A DNA stretch of 62,974 nucleotides from Pseudomonas sp. QTF5 (GCF_000512695.2 NZ_AZRW02000036.1:1-62974); one strand, 5' to 3'; positions 50,832 to 59,625 are shown, counted from the first letter of the stretch. The notes: generated by a model not told the origin, from the letters alone. Numbers and translations are program-made.

Positions 50832-51776
50832 ATGAAACGACTGATCAGCAGCTGTGTTCTTGCACTCAGCGGTACCGCTTTCTTGAGCGCCAGCGTCATG
50901 GCGGCCGAACCCGCGTCGTGCCAGAACGTGCGCATGGGCGTAGTGAACTGGACCGACGTGATCGCCACCAGCGCCATGACCCAGGTCTTGCTCGACGGCC
51001 TCGGCTACAGCACCAAACAAACCAGCGCGTCCCAGCAAATCGTCTTCGCCGGGATCCGCGACCAGCGCCTGGACTTGTTCCTCGGTTACTGGAACCCGCT
51101 GATGACGCAGACCATCACGCCGTTTGTCGATGCCAAGCAGGTCAAAGTGCTTGAAGCGCCAAGCCTGAAGGATGCTCGCGCCACCCTCGCCGTGCCGACT
51201 TACCTCGCCGACAAAGGCCTGAAAACTTTCGCTGACATCGCCAAATTCGAAAAAGAACTGGGCGGCAAAATTTACGGCATCGAGCCTGGCTCGGGCGCCA
51301 ACACTCAGATCAAGGCGATGATCGCCAAGAACCAGTTTGGCCTGGGCAAGTTCCAGCTGGTCGAGTCCAGCGAAGCTGGCATGCTTGCGGCGGTGGATCG
51401 CGCCGTGCGGCGCAAGGAAGCCGTGGTGTTCTTCGGCTGGGCGCCGCACCCGATGAACGTCAACGTGCAAATGACCTACCTCACCGGCAGCGAAGACGCC
51501 CTCGGCCCGAACGAAGGCATGGCCACCGTCTGGACCGTCACCGCGCCGAAATACGCCGAGCAGTGCCCGAACATCGGCCGCTTGCTGAGCAACCTGACGT
51601 TCACCGCCGAAGACGAGAGCCGGATGATGCAGCCACTGCTGGATCACAAGGACGCCTTCGAGTCGGCCAGGCAATGGCTCAAGGATCACCCGCAAGACAA
51701 GCAGCGCTGGCTCGAAGGCGTGACCACCTTCGACGGCAAACCGGCGGCTGAAAACCTGAAACTGACCAGTAAATAA
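50832..51776 (+). CDS. caiX: Carnitine-binding periplasmic protein
   Basis: A 314-residue substrate-binding protein of the ProX/OpuAC type. A signal peptide is seen (MKRLISSCVLALSGTAFLSA, cleavage after about VMAA). The family pattern is VNWTDVIATSAMTQVLLDGLGY, YGIEPGSGANTQIK and FFGWAPHPMN, with aromatic residues for cation-pi binding of quaternary amines. CaiX binds carnitine for the CbcWV core transporter encoded at 60.8-62.8 kb. It is the first gene of the carnitine operon and follows CCGAGGAACCCGAG. Confidence 0.93.
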   Translation: MKRLISSCVLALSGTAFLSASVMAAEPASCQNVRMGVVNWTDVIATSAMTQVLLDGLGYSTKQTSASQQIVFAGIRDQRLDLFLGYWNPLMTQTITPFVDAKQVKVLEAPSLKDARATLAVPTYLADKGLKTFADIAKFEKELGGKIYGIEPGSGANTQIKAMIAKNQFGLGKFQLVESSEAGMLAAVDRAVRRKEAVVFFGWAPHPMNVNVQMTYLTGSEDALGPNEGMATVWTVTAPKYAEQCPNIGRLLSNLTFTAEDESRMMQPLLDHKDAFESARQWLKDHPQDKQRWLEGVTTFDGKPAAENLKLTSK

Positions 51777-51795
51777 ACCTGAAATGAACCACCGA

Positions 51796-51820
51796 TTCGC
51801 AGCCCGATGCGGGCTGCGAA
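51796..51820 (+). terminator. Intra-operon stem after caiX
   Basis: TTCGCAGCCC-GATGC-GGGCTGCGAA is a perfect 10-bp stem 20 bases after the caiX stop, without a T-run. It probably protects the caiX message 3' end or reduces read-through, so binding protein exceeds the enzymes. The same arrangement follows cbcX. Confidence 0.65.
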
Positions 51821-51888
51821 CGGAACCGTCACGCCCTGAGCCACACCTAAGCCACACCTAAAATTCTCGCCTGCAAGGAACCCGCCTC

Positions 51889-52776
51889 ATGAACCACGAC
51901 GTCATCATCACCTGCGCACTCACCGGTGCTGGCGACACGACCGCCAGAAGCCCACACGTGCCGGTCACCCCGAAACAAATCGCCGCGGCCGCCGTGGAAG
52001 CCGCCAAGGCTGGCGCTACCGTGGTCCACTGTCACGTTCGCGACCCGCAAACCGGCAAGTTCAGCCGTGACGTGGCGCTGTACCGCGAAGTGATGGAGCG
52101 CATCCGCGAGGCCGACGTCGACATCATCGTCAACCTCACCGCCGGCATGGGCGGCGACCTGGAAATCGGCGCGGGCGAGAACCCCATGGAGTTCGGCCCG
52201 AACACCGACCTGATCGGCCCGCTGACCCGTCTGGCCCACGTCGAAGAACTGCTACCGGAAATCTGCACGCTGGATTGCGGCACCCTGAACTTCGGTGACG
52301 GCGACACCATTTACGTGTCCACCCCGGCGCAACTGCGCGCTGGCGCCAAACGCATTCAAGAGCTGGGCGTTAAGGCCGAGCTGGAAATCTTCGACACCGG
52401 TCACCTGTGGTTCGCCAAGCAGATGATCAAGGAAGGCTTGCTGGACAACCCGCTGTTTCAGCTGTGCCTGGGCATCCCGTGGGGCGCGCCGGCCGACACC
52501 ACCACCATGAAAGCCATGGTCGACAACCTGCCGACCGACGCGGTCTGGGCCGGGTTTGGCATCGGTCGCATGCAAATGCCAATGGCGGCGCAAGCGGTGC
52601 TGCTGGGCGGCAACGTGCGGGTCGGTCTGGAAGACAACCTATGGCTGGACAAGGGTGTTTTGGCGACCAACGGCCAACTGGTCGAACGCGCCTCGGAAAT
52701 CCTCAGCCGCCTCGGCGCCCGCGTTCTGACTCCTGCTGAAGGCCGGGCAAAAATGGGCCTGACCAAGCGCGGTTAA
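51889..52776 (+). CDS. cdhC: Dehydrocarnitine cleavage enzyme (BKACE family)
   Basis: A 295-residue beta-keto acid cleavage enzyme. The zinc site and catalytic parts are visible as THVVHCHVRDPQTG-like HCHVRD (about 48-53), NLTAGMGG and the C-terminal GNVRVGLEDNLWL. It reacts 3-dehydrocarnitine with acetyl-CoA to give acetoacetate and betainyl-CoA. It lies between caiX and the carnitine dehydrogenase gene, in the order of the P. aeruginosa operon. Start 51889 follows GCAAGGAACCCGCCTC. Confidence 0.94.
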   Translation: MNHDVIITCALTGAGDTTARSPHVPVTPKQIAAAAVEAAKAGATVVHCHVRDPQTGKFSRDVALYREVMERIREADVDIIVNLTAGMGGDLEIGAGENPMEFGPNTDLIGPLTRLAHVEELLPEICTLDCGTLNFGDGDTIYVSTPAQLRAGAKRIQELGVKAELEIFDTGHLWFAKQMIKEGLLDNPLFQLCLGIPWGAPADTTTMKAMVDNLPTDAVWAGFGIGRMQMPMAAQAVLLGGNVRVGLEDNLWLDKGVLATNGQLVERASEILSRLGARVLTPAEGRAKMGLTKRG

Positions 52777-52795
52777 CCCGAACCTACACCTCACC

Positions 52796-52885
52796 TGTGG
52801 GAGCGGGCTTGCTCGCGAAGAGGCCGTCACATCCGACATTTCTGTCGACTGACACTCCGCTTTCGCGAGCAAGCCCGCTCCCACA
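52796..52885. repeat. REP pair inside the carnitine operon
   Basis: Arms TGTGGGAGCGGGCTTGCTCG and GCGAGCAAGCCCGCTCCCAC lie between cdhC and cdhA. Confidence 0.9.
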
Positions 52886-52916
52886 AGGGTTCACCAAATT
52901 CTTTTAGGACGTCGCC

Positions 52917-53882
52917 ATGAGCTTTATCACCGAAATCAAAACCTTCGCTGCGCTGGGCAGCGGTGTCATCGGCAGCGGCTGGGTGTCGCGCGCCCTCGCC
53001 CACGGCCTCGACGTGGTGGCCTGGGACCCGGCGCCCGGTGCCGAAGCGGCACTGCGCAAACGCGTCGCCAATGCCTGGGGCGCGCTGGAGAAACAAGGCC
53101 TGGCGCCCGGCGCGTCGCAGGATCGTCTGCGCTTTGTCGCTACGATCGAAGAATGCGTTCGTGATGCGGATTTCATTCAGGAAAGCGCCCCCGAGCGTCT
53201 GGAACTGAAACTGGAATTGCACAGCAAAATCAGCGCGGCGGCCAAGCCCAATGCCTTGATCGGTTCGAGTACTTCGGGGCTGTTACCAAGCGAGTTTTAC
53301 GAGAGCTCGACCCACCCGGAACGCTGCGTGGTCGGGCACCCGTTCAACCCGGTTTACCTGCTGCCATTAGTGGAAGTGGTCGGGGGCAAGAACACGGCGC
53401 CAGAAGCGGTGCAGGCGGCGATGAAAGTCTATGAATCCCTAGGCATGCGCCCACTGCATGTGCGCAAGGAAGTGCCGGGGTTCATCGCCGACCGTTTGCT
53501 TGAAGCGTTGTGGCGTGAGGCGTTGCATCTGGTCAACGACGGCGTGGCGACCACCGGTGAAATCGACGATGCGATTCGCTTTGGCGCGGGTCTGCGCTGG
53601 TCGTTCATGGGTACTTTCCTGACTTACACCCTGGCGGGTGGCGATGCGGGTATGCGGCACTTCATGGCGCAGTTCGGGCCGGCGTTGCAGTTGCCCTGGA
53701 CCTATCTGCCGGCACCGGAGCTGACCGACAAATTGATCGATGATGTGGTGGATGGTACTAGCGAGCAATTGGGCAAGCACAGCATCTCGGCACTGGAGCG
53801 CTATCGTGATGATTGCTTGCTGGCGGTGCTGGAGGCGGTGAAGACCACCAAGGCTAAACATGGCATGGCGTTTAGCGAGTAA
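52917..53882 (+). CDS. cdhA: L-carnitine 3-dehydrogenase
   Basis: A 321-residue NAD-dependent enzyme of the 3-hydroxyacyl-CoA dehydrogenase fold. The cofactor motif is ALGSGVIGSGWVSRAL (about 12-27), and GHPFNPVYLLPLVEVVGG is the family's catalytic His region. It oxidises L-carnitine to 3-dehydrocarnitine, the CdhC substrate. Start 52917 follows TTAGGACGTCGCC. The gene is in the carnitine operon between cdhC and the thioesterase. Confidence 0.94.
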   Translation: MSFITEIKTFAALGSGVIGSGWVSRALAHGLDVVAWDPAPGAEAALRKRVANAWGALEKQGLAPGASQDRLRFVATIEECVRDADFIQESAPERLELKLELHSKISAAAKPNALIGSSTSGLLPSEFYESSTHPERCVVGHPFNPVYLLPLVEVVGGKNTAPEAVQAAMKVYESLGMRPLHVRKEVPGFIADRLLEALWREALHLVNDGVATTGEIDDAIRFGAGLRWSFMGTFLTYTLAGGDAGMRHFMAQFGPALQLPWTYLPAPELTDKLIDDVVDGTSEQLGKHSISALERYRDDCLLAVLEAVKTTKAKHGMAFSE

Positions 53883-53892
53883 CCCGTAACAC

Positions 53893-53925
53893 TGATCGTT
53901 CCCACGCTCTGCGTGGGAACGATCA
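53893..53925. repeat. Short palindromic repeat (TTCCCACGCTCTGCGTGGGAA type)
   Basis: TGATCGTTCCCACGCTCTG and its complement form a near-perfect palindrome in the cdhA-cdhB gap. It is the same class as 12903-12937. Confidence 0.85.
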
Positions 53926-53947
53926 TCCACCTGCTGGAGCACCAATC

Positions 53948-54424
53948 ATGCCCACCCTCACCACCTACCAAACCAAAATCATCCCCGACTGGGTCGACTA
54001 CAACGGCCACCTGCGCGATGCCTTCTATCTGCTGATTTTCAGCTACGCCACCGACGCGCTGATGGATCGTCTGGGTATGGACAGCAATAACCGCGAAGCC
54101 AGCGGCAACACGCTGTTCACCCTCGAACTGCACCTCAACTACCTGCACGAAGTGAAGCTCGATGCCGAGGTCGAAGTGCACACCCAGATCATCGGCCATG
54201 ACCGCAAGCGTCTGCACCTCTACCACAGCCTGCATCTGGTGGGCGGTGACAAGGAGCTGGCGGGCAATGAACAAATGCTGCTGCACGTCGACCTGGCCGG
54301 GCCGCGATCCGCACCGTTCAGCGAAGAAACCTTGAGCAAGCTGCAGGCCGTTGTCGCCGAGCAAGCCGACCTGCCCGCACCCGCCTTCATCGGCCGAGTG
54401 ATCGCTTTACCGCCCACAAAATAA
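53948..54424 (+). CDS. cdhB: Betainyl-CoA thioesterase (hotdog fold)
   Basis: A 158-residue 4-hydroxybenzoyl-CoA-thioesterase-like protein. DWVDYNGHLRDAFYLLIFSYATDAL has the catalytic Asp/Gly-His of hotdog enzymes, and FTLELHLNYLHEVKLDAEVEV is the typical central strand. In carnitine degradation it hydrolyses betainyl-CoA to glycine betaine, which then enters the GbcAB route. It lies 13 bases before the gamma-butyrobetaine hydroxylase gene. Confidence 0.9.
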   Translation: MPTLTTYQTKIIPDWVDYNGHLRDAFYLLIFSYATDALMDRLGMDSNNREASGNTLFTLELHLNYLHEVKLDAEVEVHTQIIGHDRKRLHLYHSLHLVGGDKELAGNEQMLLHVDLAGPRSAPFSEETLSKLQAVVAEQADLPAPAFIGRVIALPPTK

Positions 54425-54437
54425 CAAGGAGCTCGCC

Positions 54438-55601
54438 ATGAACACCGCCGCCGCTTTTGCCGATTTCCGCACCTACCCGTTGATCAGCGCATTGACCGCC
54501 GTGCATACCCTGGCGGACCGAATTCAAGTGCAGTGGGCAGACGATCGGGTCAGCCCTTTTCATCATCAATGGCTACGGGACAACTGCCCGTGCCCGCAGT
54601 GCGTCTACACGGTGACCCGCGAGCAAGTACTGGAAATCGTCGATGTCGCAGAAAATCTGATCCCCGACAGCGCTCGAATCGATGCCGAAGGTTGTCTGTG
54701 TATCGATTGGCAGGACGGCCACCTCAGCCGCTTCGATCCAGGCTGGCTGCGAGCCCACGCCTATGACGATGAGTCCCGCGCCGAACGCCGGGCTGCCAAA
54801 CCGAAAAGTAAGCTGTGGGACAGCCACCTGAAGCTTCCAGTGTTCGATTATCAGGCATTGATGGACGACAACGATGCCTTGCTGCAATGGCTGCTGGCCG
54901 TGCGCGACATCGGCCTGACCCAGGTTCGCGGTGTACCGACGGAGCCGGGCTCGCTGAAGCTGATCGCCCAGCGGATTTCCTTCATCCGTGAGAGCAATTT
55001 CGGCGTGCTGTTCAACGTGCAATCCAAGGCCGACGCCGACAGCAATGCCTACACCGCCTTCAACCTGCCGCTGCACAGCGACCTGCCCACGCGGGAGTTG
55101 CAACCGGGGCTGCAATTTCTGCATTGCCTGGTCAATGACGCCGACGGTGGCGAAAGCATTTTCGTCGACGGTTTTGCCATCGCTGAAGCCTTGCGCGAGG
55201 AAGATCCCGAGGCGTTTCAGGCCTTGTGTGAAATACCCGTGGAGTTCCGCAACAAGGACCGCCACAGCGACTACCGCTGTCTGGCACCGATCATCGCCCT
55301 GGATGCTTTCGGGCAAGTGTCGGAAATCCGCATGGCGAATTTTTTGCGTGGGCCGTTCGATGCTTCAGTCGAACAGATGCCCAGGCTGTATCGCGCTTAT
55401 CGACGCTTCATTGCGATGACCCGCGAGGCGCGCTTTCGGGTGATGACGCGGCTCAACCCCGGTGAGCTGTGGTGCTTTGATAACCGTCGCACCCTCCATG
55501 CCCGCAATGCGTTCGACCCCGCTACCGGCGCCCGGCATTTCCAGGGGTGTTATGTCGACCGGGATGAGTTGTTGTCGCGGATCCTTGTGTTGCAGCGCTA
55601 G
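54438..55601 (+). CDS. Gamma-butyrobetaine dioxygenase
   Basis: A 387-residue Fe(II)/2-oxoglutarate enzyme. The N-terminal zinc domain (DNCPCPQCVYTVTREQ) precedes the oxygenase domain with iron ligands in LPLHSDLPTREL (HxD) and the distal histidine in NRRTLHARNAF; the 2-oxoglutarate arginine follows in GARHFQGCYVDRDEL. It makes L-carnitine from gamma-butyrobetaine. Its place at the end of the carnitine operon means the strain can use gamma-butyrobetaine through the same path. Confidence 0.92.
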   Translation: MNTAAAFADFRTYPLISALTAVHTLADRIQVQWADDRVSPFHHQWLRDNCPCPQCVYTVTREQVLEIVDVAENLIPDSARIDAEGCLCIDWQDGHLSRFDPGWLRAHAYDDESRAERRAAKPKSKLWDSHLKLPVFDYQALMDDNDALLQWLLAVRDIGLTQVRGVPTEPGSLKLIAQRISFIRESNFGVLFNVQSKADADSNAYTAFNLPLHSDLPTRELQPGLQFLHCLVNDADGGESIFVDGFAIAEALREEDPEAFQALCEIPVEFRNKDRHSDYRCLAPIIALDAFGQVSEIRMANFLRGPFDASVEQMPRLYRAYRRFIAMTREARFRVMTRLNPGELWCFDNRRTLHARNAFDPATGARHFQGCYVDRDELLSRILVLQR

Positions 55602-55616
55602 ACCCCGTCATCGTTC

Positions 55617-55682
55617 ATCGCGGGCAAGCCACGCTCCCACAGGTTATTCGCAAGTCCTGTGGGAGCGTGGCTTGCCCGCGAT
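55617..55682. repeat. REP pair, GTGGCTTGCCCGCGA variant
   Basis: ATCGCGGGCAAGCCACGCTC and its inverse end at 55682, after the gamma-butyrobetaine dioxygenase gene. Confidence 0.85.
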
Positions 55683-55723
55683 GGCGTCCGCACAGGCAAC
55701 ACAAAACTCTCTGATTCACACGC

Positions 55724-55760
55724 AAAAAAAAACCCCGATCAAGCCGTGACAGGATCGGGG
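55724..55760 (-). terminator. Minus-strand rho-independent terminator without an annotated gene
   Basis: Read on the minus strand: CCCCGATC, a 12-base loop, GATCGGGG, then nine Ts. It is a textbook terminator, yet no minus-strand gene lies upstream of it before gbdR (56344-57447). A small RNA, or a short transcript ending here, is possible. Region 55761-55974 otherwise shows no gene I can support. Confidence 0.75.
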
Positions 55761-55974
55761 CAGAGGTGGGTACTGTTGAGGAGCTGTTGCGCGAGGGTGA
55801 CCAAACCTTCGTGAAGCCAGCTGAGTTCAGTGTGCCTATTCCCGTACGCAGCAAGTTAGCCGAAAACGACATGTTCATAGCCAATGCTGCCATTGCGACA
55901 AATCGCCCTTGCCGCCACTCCATCCCCCCACCAGAATCGAACCACGACACCGTTCCCTGAAGAAGGATTGCGTC

Positions 55975-56238
55975 ATGATGCACGCCGATTTGATTGACCA
56001 GGAAGACCTGTTGGGCCAGCTGAAATCGTTGGGTTTTCAAGTACCGAGTGGCTCTACAGCCGAGCAGGCTTGCGAGTGTGCGGTGCGAGGCTTGAACGAT
56101 GAGCGGGCGATGACGCTGCGGACCATGGTCAAGCAGATGTACACCAGCAGCGCGACCATCCTGCCGGCCGTGCGCCAGGCGATCGACAGGCAGCTGCTGC
56201 CCGCGTTGGCTGAGTATCAGCAAAGCCGTAGCGCCTGA
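55975..56238 (+). CDS. Small hypothetical protein
   Basis: An 87-residue soluble, helical protein (MMHADLIDQEDLLGQLKSLG ...). No family recognised. A good ribosome site (GAAGAAGGA) stands before the ATGATG. It contains TMVKQMYTSSATILPAVRQA and has no signal peptide or membrane span. It lies between the carnitine operon and gbdR, convergent with gbdR, so a link to quaternary amine metabolism cannot be claimed. Confidence 0.65.
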   Translation: MMHADLIDQEDLLGQLKSLGFQVPSGSTAEQACECAVRGLNDERAMTLRTMVKQMYTSSATILPAVRQAIDRQLLPALAEYQQSRSA

Positions 56239-56247
56239 TAAATCGCC

Positions 56248-56329
56248 TTCGCGAGCAAGCCCGCTCCCACATTCGACCGCGTTCCCCTGAGAGAGCTCGG
56301 TCGAATGTGGGAGCGGGCTTGCTCGCGAA
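56248..56329. repeat. REP pair (REPIN)
   Basis: TTCGCGAGCAAGCCCGCTCC and its inverse end at 56329, between the hypothetical gene and gbdR. Confidence 0.9.
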
Positions 56330-56343
56330 TGGAGCGCCTCGGT

Positions 56344-57447
56344 TTAGAGCCTTACGCTAGCAAACGTCGACTCATTGCGCGCCTGACTCAACGCCGACAG
56401 CGGCCCGGACAACGGCGACAGCACCAGCGCTTGCGGCAGCGGCATCATCGCCACTTGTTGCGTGGTGTTGGAACCCACGCGCTCGTCACGCGGCGGAATG
56501 CCGAAGTATTCGCGGTAGCACTTGGAGAAGTGCGGCGTGGACACGAAACCGCACACCGACGCCACTTCGATGATCGACATCGGCGTTTGCTTGAGCAACT
56601 GCCGGGCGCGGATCAGGCGCAGTTTCAGGTAGTAACGCGATGGCGAGCAGTGCAGGTACTTCTGGAACAGCCGCTCCAGCTGACGACGCGAAACGGCGAC
56701 ATACACCGCCAGTTCGTCGAGATCGATTGGCTCTTCGAGGTTGGCTTCCATCAGCGCTACGATTTCCTGCAACTTCGGCTGGTTGGTGCCAAGCATGTGC
56801 TTGAGCGGCACGCGCTGGTGATCCTGCTCGTTGCGGATGCGCTCGTAGACAAACATTTCCGAGATCGCAGCGGACAGTTCACGACCATGATCGCGGCTGA
56901 TCAGGTGCAACATCATGTCCAGCGGCGCGGTGCCGCCGGAACTGGTGAAGCGGTTGCGGTCCAGGGTGAACAACCGGGTGCTCATGGCCACCCGCGGGAA
57001 AGCTTCCTGCATCGCCGCCAGGCATTCCCAGTGCACGCTGCAGTCGAAACCGTCCAGCAGGCCAGCGCAGGCCAGCGCCCAGCTGCCGGTGCAGACCGCG
57101 CCGAGACGACGAGACTGACGCGCCTGGCTTTGCAGCCACGACACGTGCTCGCGGGTTACGGTGCGCTGGATGCCGATACCGCCGCAGACAATGACGGTGT
57201 CCAGGGGCGGCGCTTTGTGCATGGAGGCGTCGGGAGTGATCTGCAGACCGTCACTGGCCCAGACCTGACCGCCATCGACGGTGAGTGTGCTCCAGCGATA
57301 CAGCTCGCGGCCGGACAATTGGTTGGCCATGCGCAGAGGTTCTACTGCGGAGGCCAGAGAAATAAGCGTGAAATTGTCCAGCAGCAAAAAGCCGATGGAT
57401 TGAGGCGCACGGTTCTGGGGTTGGGCCCCGGAGTTGAACGTCGTCAT
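56344..57447 (-). CDS. gbdR: Glycine betaine/dimethylglycine-responsive AraC-family activator
   Basis: A 367-residue GlxA-type regulator, the same length as P. aeruginosa GbdR. The N-terminal DJ-1/GATase-like sensor (SIGFLLLDNFTLISLASAVEPLRMANQL) precedes a C-terminal AraC HTH (LAVYVAVSRRQLERLFQKYL and CGFVSTPHFSKCYREYFG). GbdR activates gbc, dgc, sox and cbc genes when betaine or dimethylglycine is present. It lies near sdaB and cbcXWV, as in P. aeruginosa, and is a paralogue of CdhR in this window. Confidence 0.94.
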   Translation of the reverse strand: MTTFNSGAQPQNRAPQSIGFLLLDNFTLISLASAVEPLRMANQLSGRELYRWSTLTVDGGQVWASDGLQITPDASMHKAPPLDTVIVCGGIGIQRTVTREHVSWLQSQARQSRRLGAVCTGSWALACAGLLDGFDCSVHWECLAAMQEAFPRVAMSTRLFTLDRNRFTSSGGTAPLDMMLHLISRDHGRELSAAISEMFVYERIRNEQDHQRVPLKHMLGTNQPKLQEIVALMEANLEEPIDLDELAVYVAVSRRQLERLFQKYLHCSPSRYYLKLRLIRARQLLKQTPMSIIEVASVCGFVSTPHFSKCYREYFGIPPRDERVGSNTTQQVAMMPLPQALVLSPLSGPLSALSQARNESTFASVRL

Positions 57448-57971
57448 CGCGGTATCTCCTCACACAAAGCGGGTGATGGCCTCAGGCGGAGGCTCTTTTT
57501 ATTGCCATCGTTCTCGCGTGGGAGACGGGCTTTGTAATGACAGAGCAAATGCCATGCCTAAAATTGAATGCGTGTTCAATAACTCCTGAAAACGACGTCG
57601 CGATGCGTCTAGATATGGCGCGCAGAGATAAGAGGTCATAAGTGCCATTAGAGGCCGCAAACCCGCTACCCCGTTGCCTGTGAGCAAATCGGTAGCACTT
57701 GTGGGAACAGGGCTGCGACGCTCCACCGGAGAGTGTCACCGCAAGCACGGGTGACGGACGGTCAGGCTTGAATTGGATCCCCTGCCAGGGGGTGAGGGCT
57801 TACCTGTTTGCGACGCGCTAAAAGGTGGCGCGTTTTGGTGCGGGTGTTCACTTGGTGCGCAGTTTTGACTGGTCTGGCCCCTTCGCGAGCAAGCCCGCTG
57901 GATTTGTGCCCGACGCTGATTAAATGTGGGAGCGGGCTTGCTCGCGAAGCAGGCGACTCGGTACTACTGAT
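57448..57971. other. Gap between gbdR and sdaB
   Basis: 524 bases with no recognised gene. They contain the gbdR upstream region and a REP pair at 57882-57948 (TTCGCGAGCAAGCCCGCTGG, interrupted left arm, and an intact right arm). Several short frames have no coding character. Confidence 0.6.
57882..57948. repeat. REP pair with a damaged left arm
   Basis: The left arm is TTCGCGAGCAAGCCCGCTGG, which loses its CCCACA end; the right arm TGTGGGAGCGGGCTTGCTCG is intact. Confidence 0.8.
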
Positions 57972-59348
57972 TCAACACTCAACCGCGCTAACCGCCAACC
58001 CACCGCGCGATGTCTCTTTATATTTGTCGTGCATGTCGGCCCCGGTATCACGCATGGTGCGGATCACCCGATCCAGCGAGATAAAGTGCTGACCGTCGCC
58101 ACGCAGCGCCATCTGCGCCGCGTTGATCGCTTTCACCGCCGCAATCGCGTTGCGCTCGATGCACGGTACTTGCACCAGCCCGCCCACGGGATCGCAGGTC
58201 AGCCCGAGGTTGTGTTCCAGGCCGATTTCCGCTGCGTTGCACAGTTGCTCCGGCGTGGCACCAAGAATCTCCGCCAACCCGGCCGCCGCCATGGCGCAGG
58301 CCGAGCCGACTTCGCCCTGACAACCGACTTCGGCACCGGAAATCGAGGCGTTCTTCTTGCACAGAATCCCCACCGCCGCGGCACTGAGGAAGTAATCGAC
58401 CACGTTGGCGTCGGTCACCGCCTCGCTGAACTTCATGAAGTAGTGCAACACCGCCGGAATGATCCCCGCCGCGCCGTTGGTCGGTGCCGTAACCATGCGC
58501 CCGCCGGCAGCGTTTTCCTCGTTGACCGCCAAGGCGAACAAGTTCACCCACTCCATGGCGCTCAAGGTCGAGCCAATCACGTTGGGCTTGTTCAGTTCTT
58601 GCAGGCTACGGTGCAGTTTGGCTGCGCGACGACGCACATTCAGGCCACCGGGCAGGATGCCTTCGTGCTTGAGGCCTTGCTCTACGCAATCTTGCATGGC
58701 GCGCCAGAGTTTCATCAGGCCGGCGCGAATTTCCTCTTCGCTGCGCCAGACTTTCTCGTTGGCCATCATCAGCTCTGCAACACGCAGGTTGTGCTGCTTG
58801 CAGAGACTGAGCAGCTCGACGGCGCTGGAGAAATCGTATGGCAACACGGTGCGATCCAGATCCACCACGCCGCTGGAAGCCTGTGCCTCATCGACGACAA
58901 AACCGCCGCCGACCGAATAGTAGGTGTCACGATGCAGCTCGCCGTGATCGCCTTCGACAATCAGGGTCATGGCGTTGGGGTGGAACGGCAGGTTCTCGTC
59001 GATCAGGCGCATGTCCCGAGCCCAGATGAATGGGACCGGCAAACGTCCGTCGAGCAACAGCGTGTCGGTTTCACGCAGGGTCTCGATGCGGATGCCGATT
59101 TGCGACGGATCGATCGCGTCCGGCCACTCGCCCATCAGCCCCATGATCACCGCGTTGTCGCTGCCGTGACCGATGCCGGTAGCAGAGAGCGACCCATAGA
59201 GCTGAACTTCGACGCGCCGCACCTGCTCCAAAAGACCTTGCTCACGCAAACCTTGTACGAACAGCGCCGCGGCGCGCATAGGCCCCACGGTGTGCGAACT
59301 GGAAGGGCCAATGCCGATTTTGAACAGGTCGAAAACGCTGATAGCCAT
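57972..59348 (-). CDS. sdaB: L-serine dehydratase (iron-sulfur type)
   Basis: A 458-residue enzyme converting L-serine to pyruvate and ammonia. The opening VFDLFKIGIGPSSSHTVGPM and the iron-sulfur cysteines in GCQGEVGSACAM and LTCDPVGGLVQVPC are clear. Start 59348 (MAISVFDLF) is the family start. In Pseudomonas this gene lies between gbdR and cbcX, where it finishes the glycine-serine route from betaine to pyruvate. Length is normal. Confidence 0.94.
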   Translation of the reverse strand: MAISVFDLFKIGIGPSSSHTVGPMRAAALFVQGLREQGLLEQVRRVEVQLYGSLSATGIGHGSDNAVIMGLMGEWPDAIDPSQIGIRIETLRETDTLLLDGRLPVPFIWARDMRLIDENLPFHPNAMTLIVEGDHGELHRDTYYSVGGGFVVDEAQASSGVVDLDRTVLPYDFSSAVELLSLCKQHNLRVAELMMANEKVWRSEEEIRAGLMKLWRAMQDCVEQGLKHEGILPGGLNVRRRAAKLHRSLQELNKPNVIGSTLSAMEWVNLFALAVNEENAAGGRMVTAPTNGAAGIIPAVLHYFMKFSEAVTDANVVDYFLSAAAVGILCKKNASISGAEVGCQGEVGSACAMAAAGLAEILGATPEQLCNAAEIGLEHNLGLTCDPVGGLVQVPCIERNAIAAVKAINAAQMALRGDGQHFISLDRVIRTMRDTGADMHDKYKETSRGGLAVSAVEC

Positions 59349-59592
59349 TACTGCTGAACTCCTGGATGTGCCTGCTCCAGGCGCAAAAGCGCCCAGTGAC
59401 GGAGCTGCTACGCTCAAGCTGCAATCCGCCGAGATGGCCGCATCATCAGGCTTTTGTCATGTCGTTCAACGTCTCACACCGACGCACTCATGCTCACTAG
59501 CGCCTCAGGCCGCTTACGCTGTGTTTTCGCCGTTTTTTTGCGGATCAGAGGGGCAAAACGGGCTGAAAAAAGCTGTAAACGACGTTACCGAC

Positions 59593-59625
59593 ACTGGATG
59601 CGACCATCCCTGTACTGGATACGAC
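59593..59625 (+). promoter_or_regulatory. Candidate GbdR operator before cbcX
   Basis: ACTGGATGCGAC at 59593-59604 and ACTGGATACGAC at 59614-59625 are direct repeats 21 bases apart, two helical turns, as AraC-family dimers prefer. They lie about 160 bases before the cbcX ATG in the 437-base sdaB-cbcX control region. GbdR activation of cbcXWV and sdaB is known in P. aeruginosa; the site call is inference. Confidence 0.6.

Noticed and set aside
55915..55955. tRNA-like GGTTCGATTC stretch on the minus strand near 55940
   Set aside because: The flanking bases do not form the T-arm stem, and no D-arm, anticodon arm or acceptor stem could be built around it.
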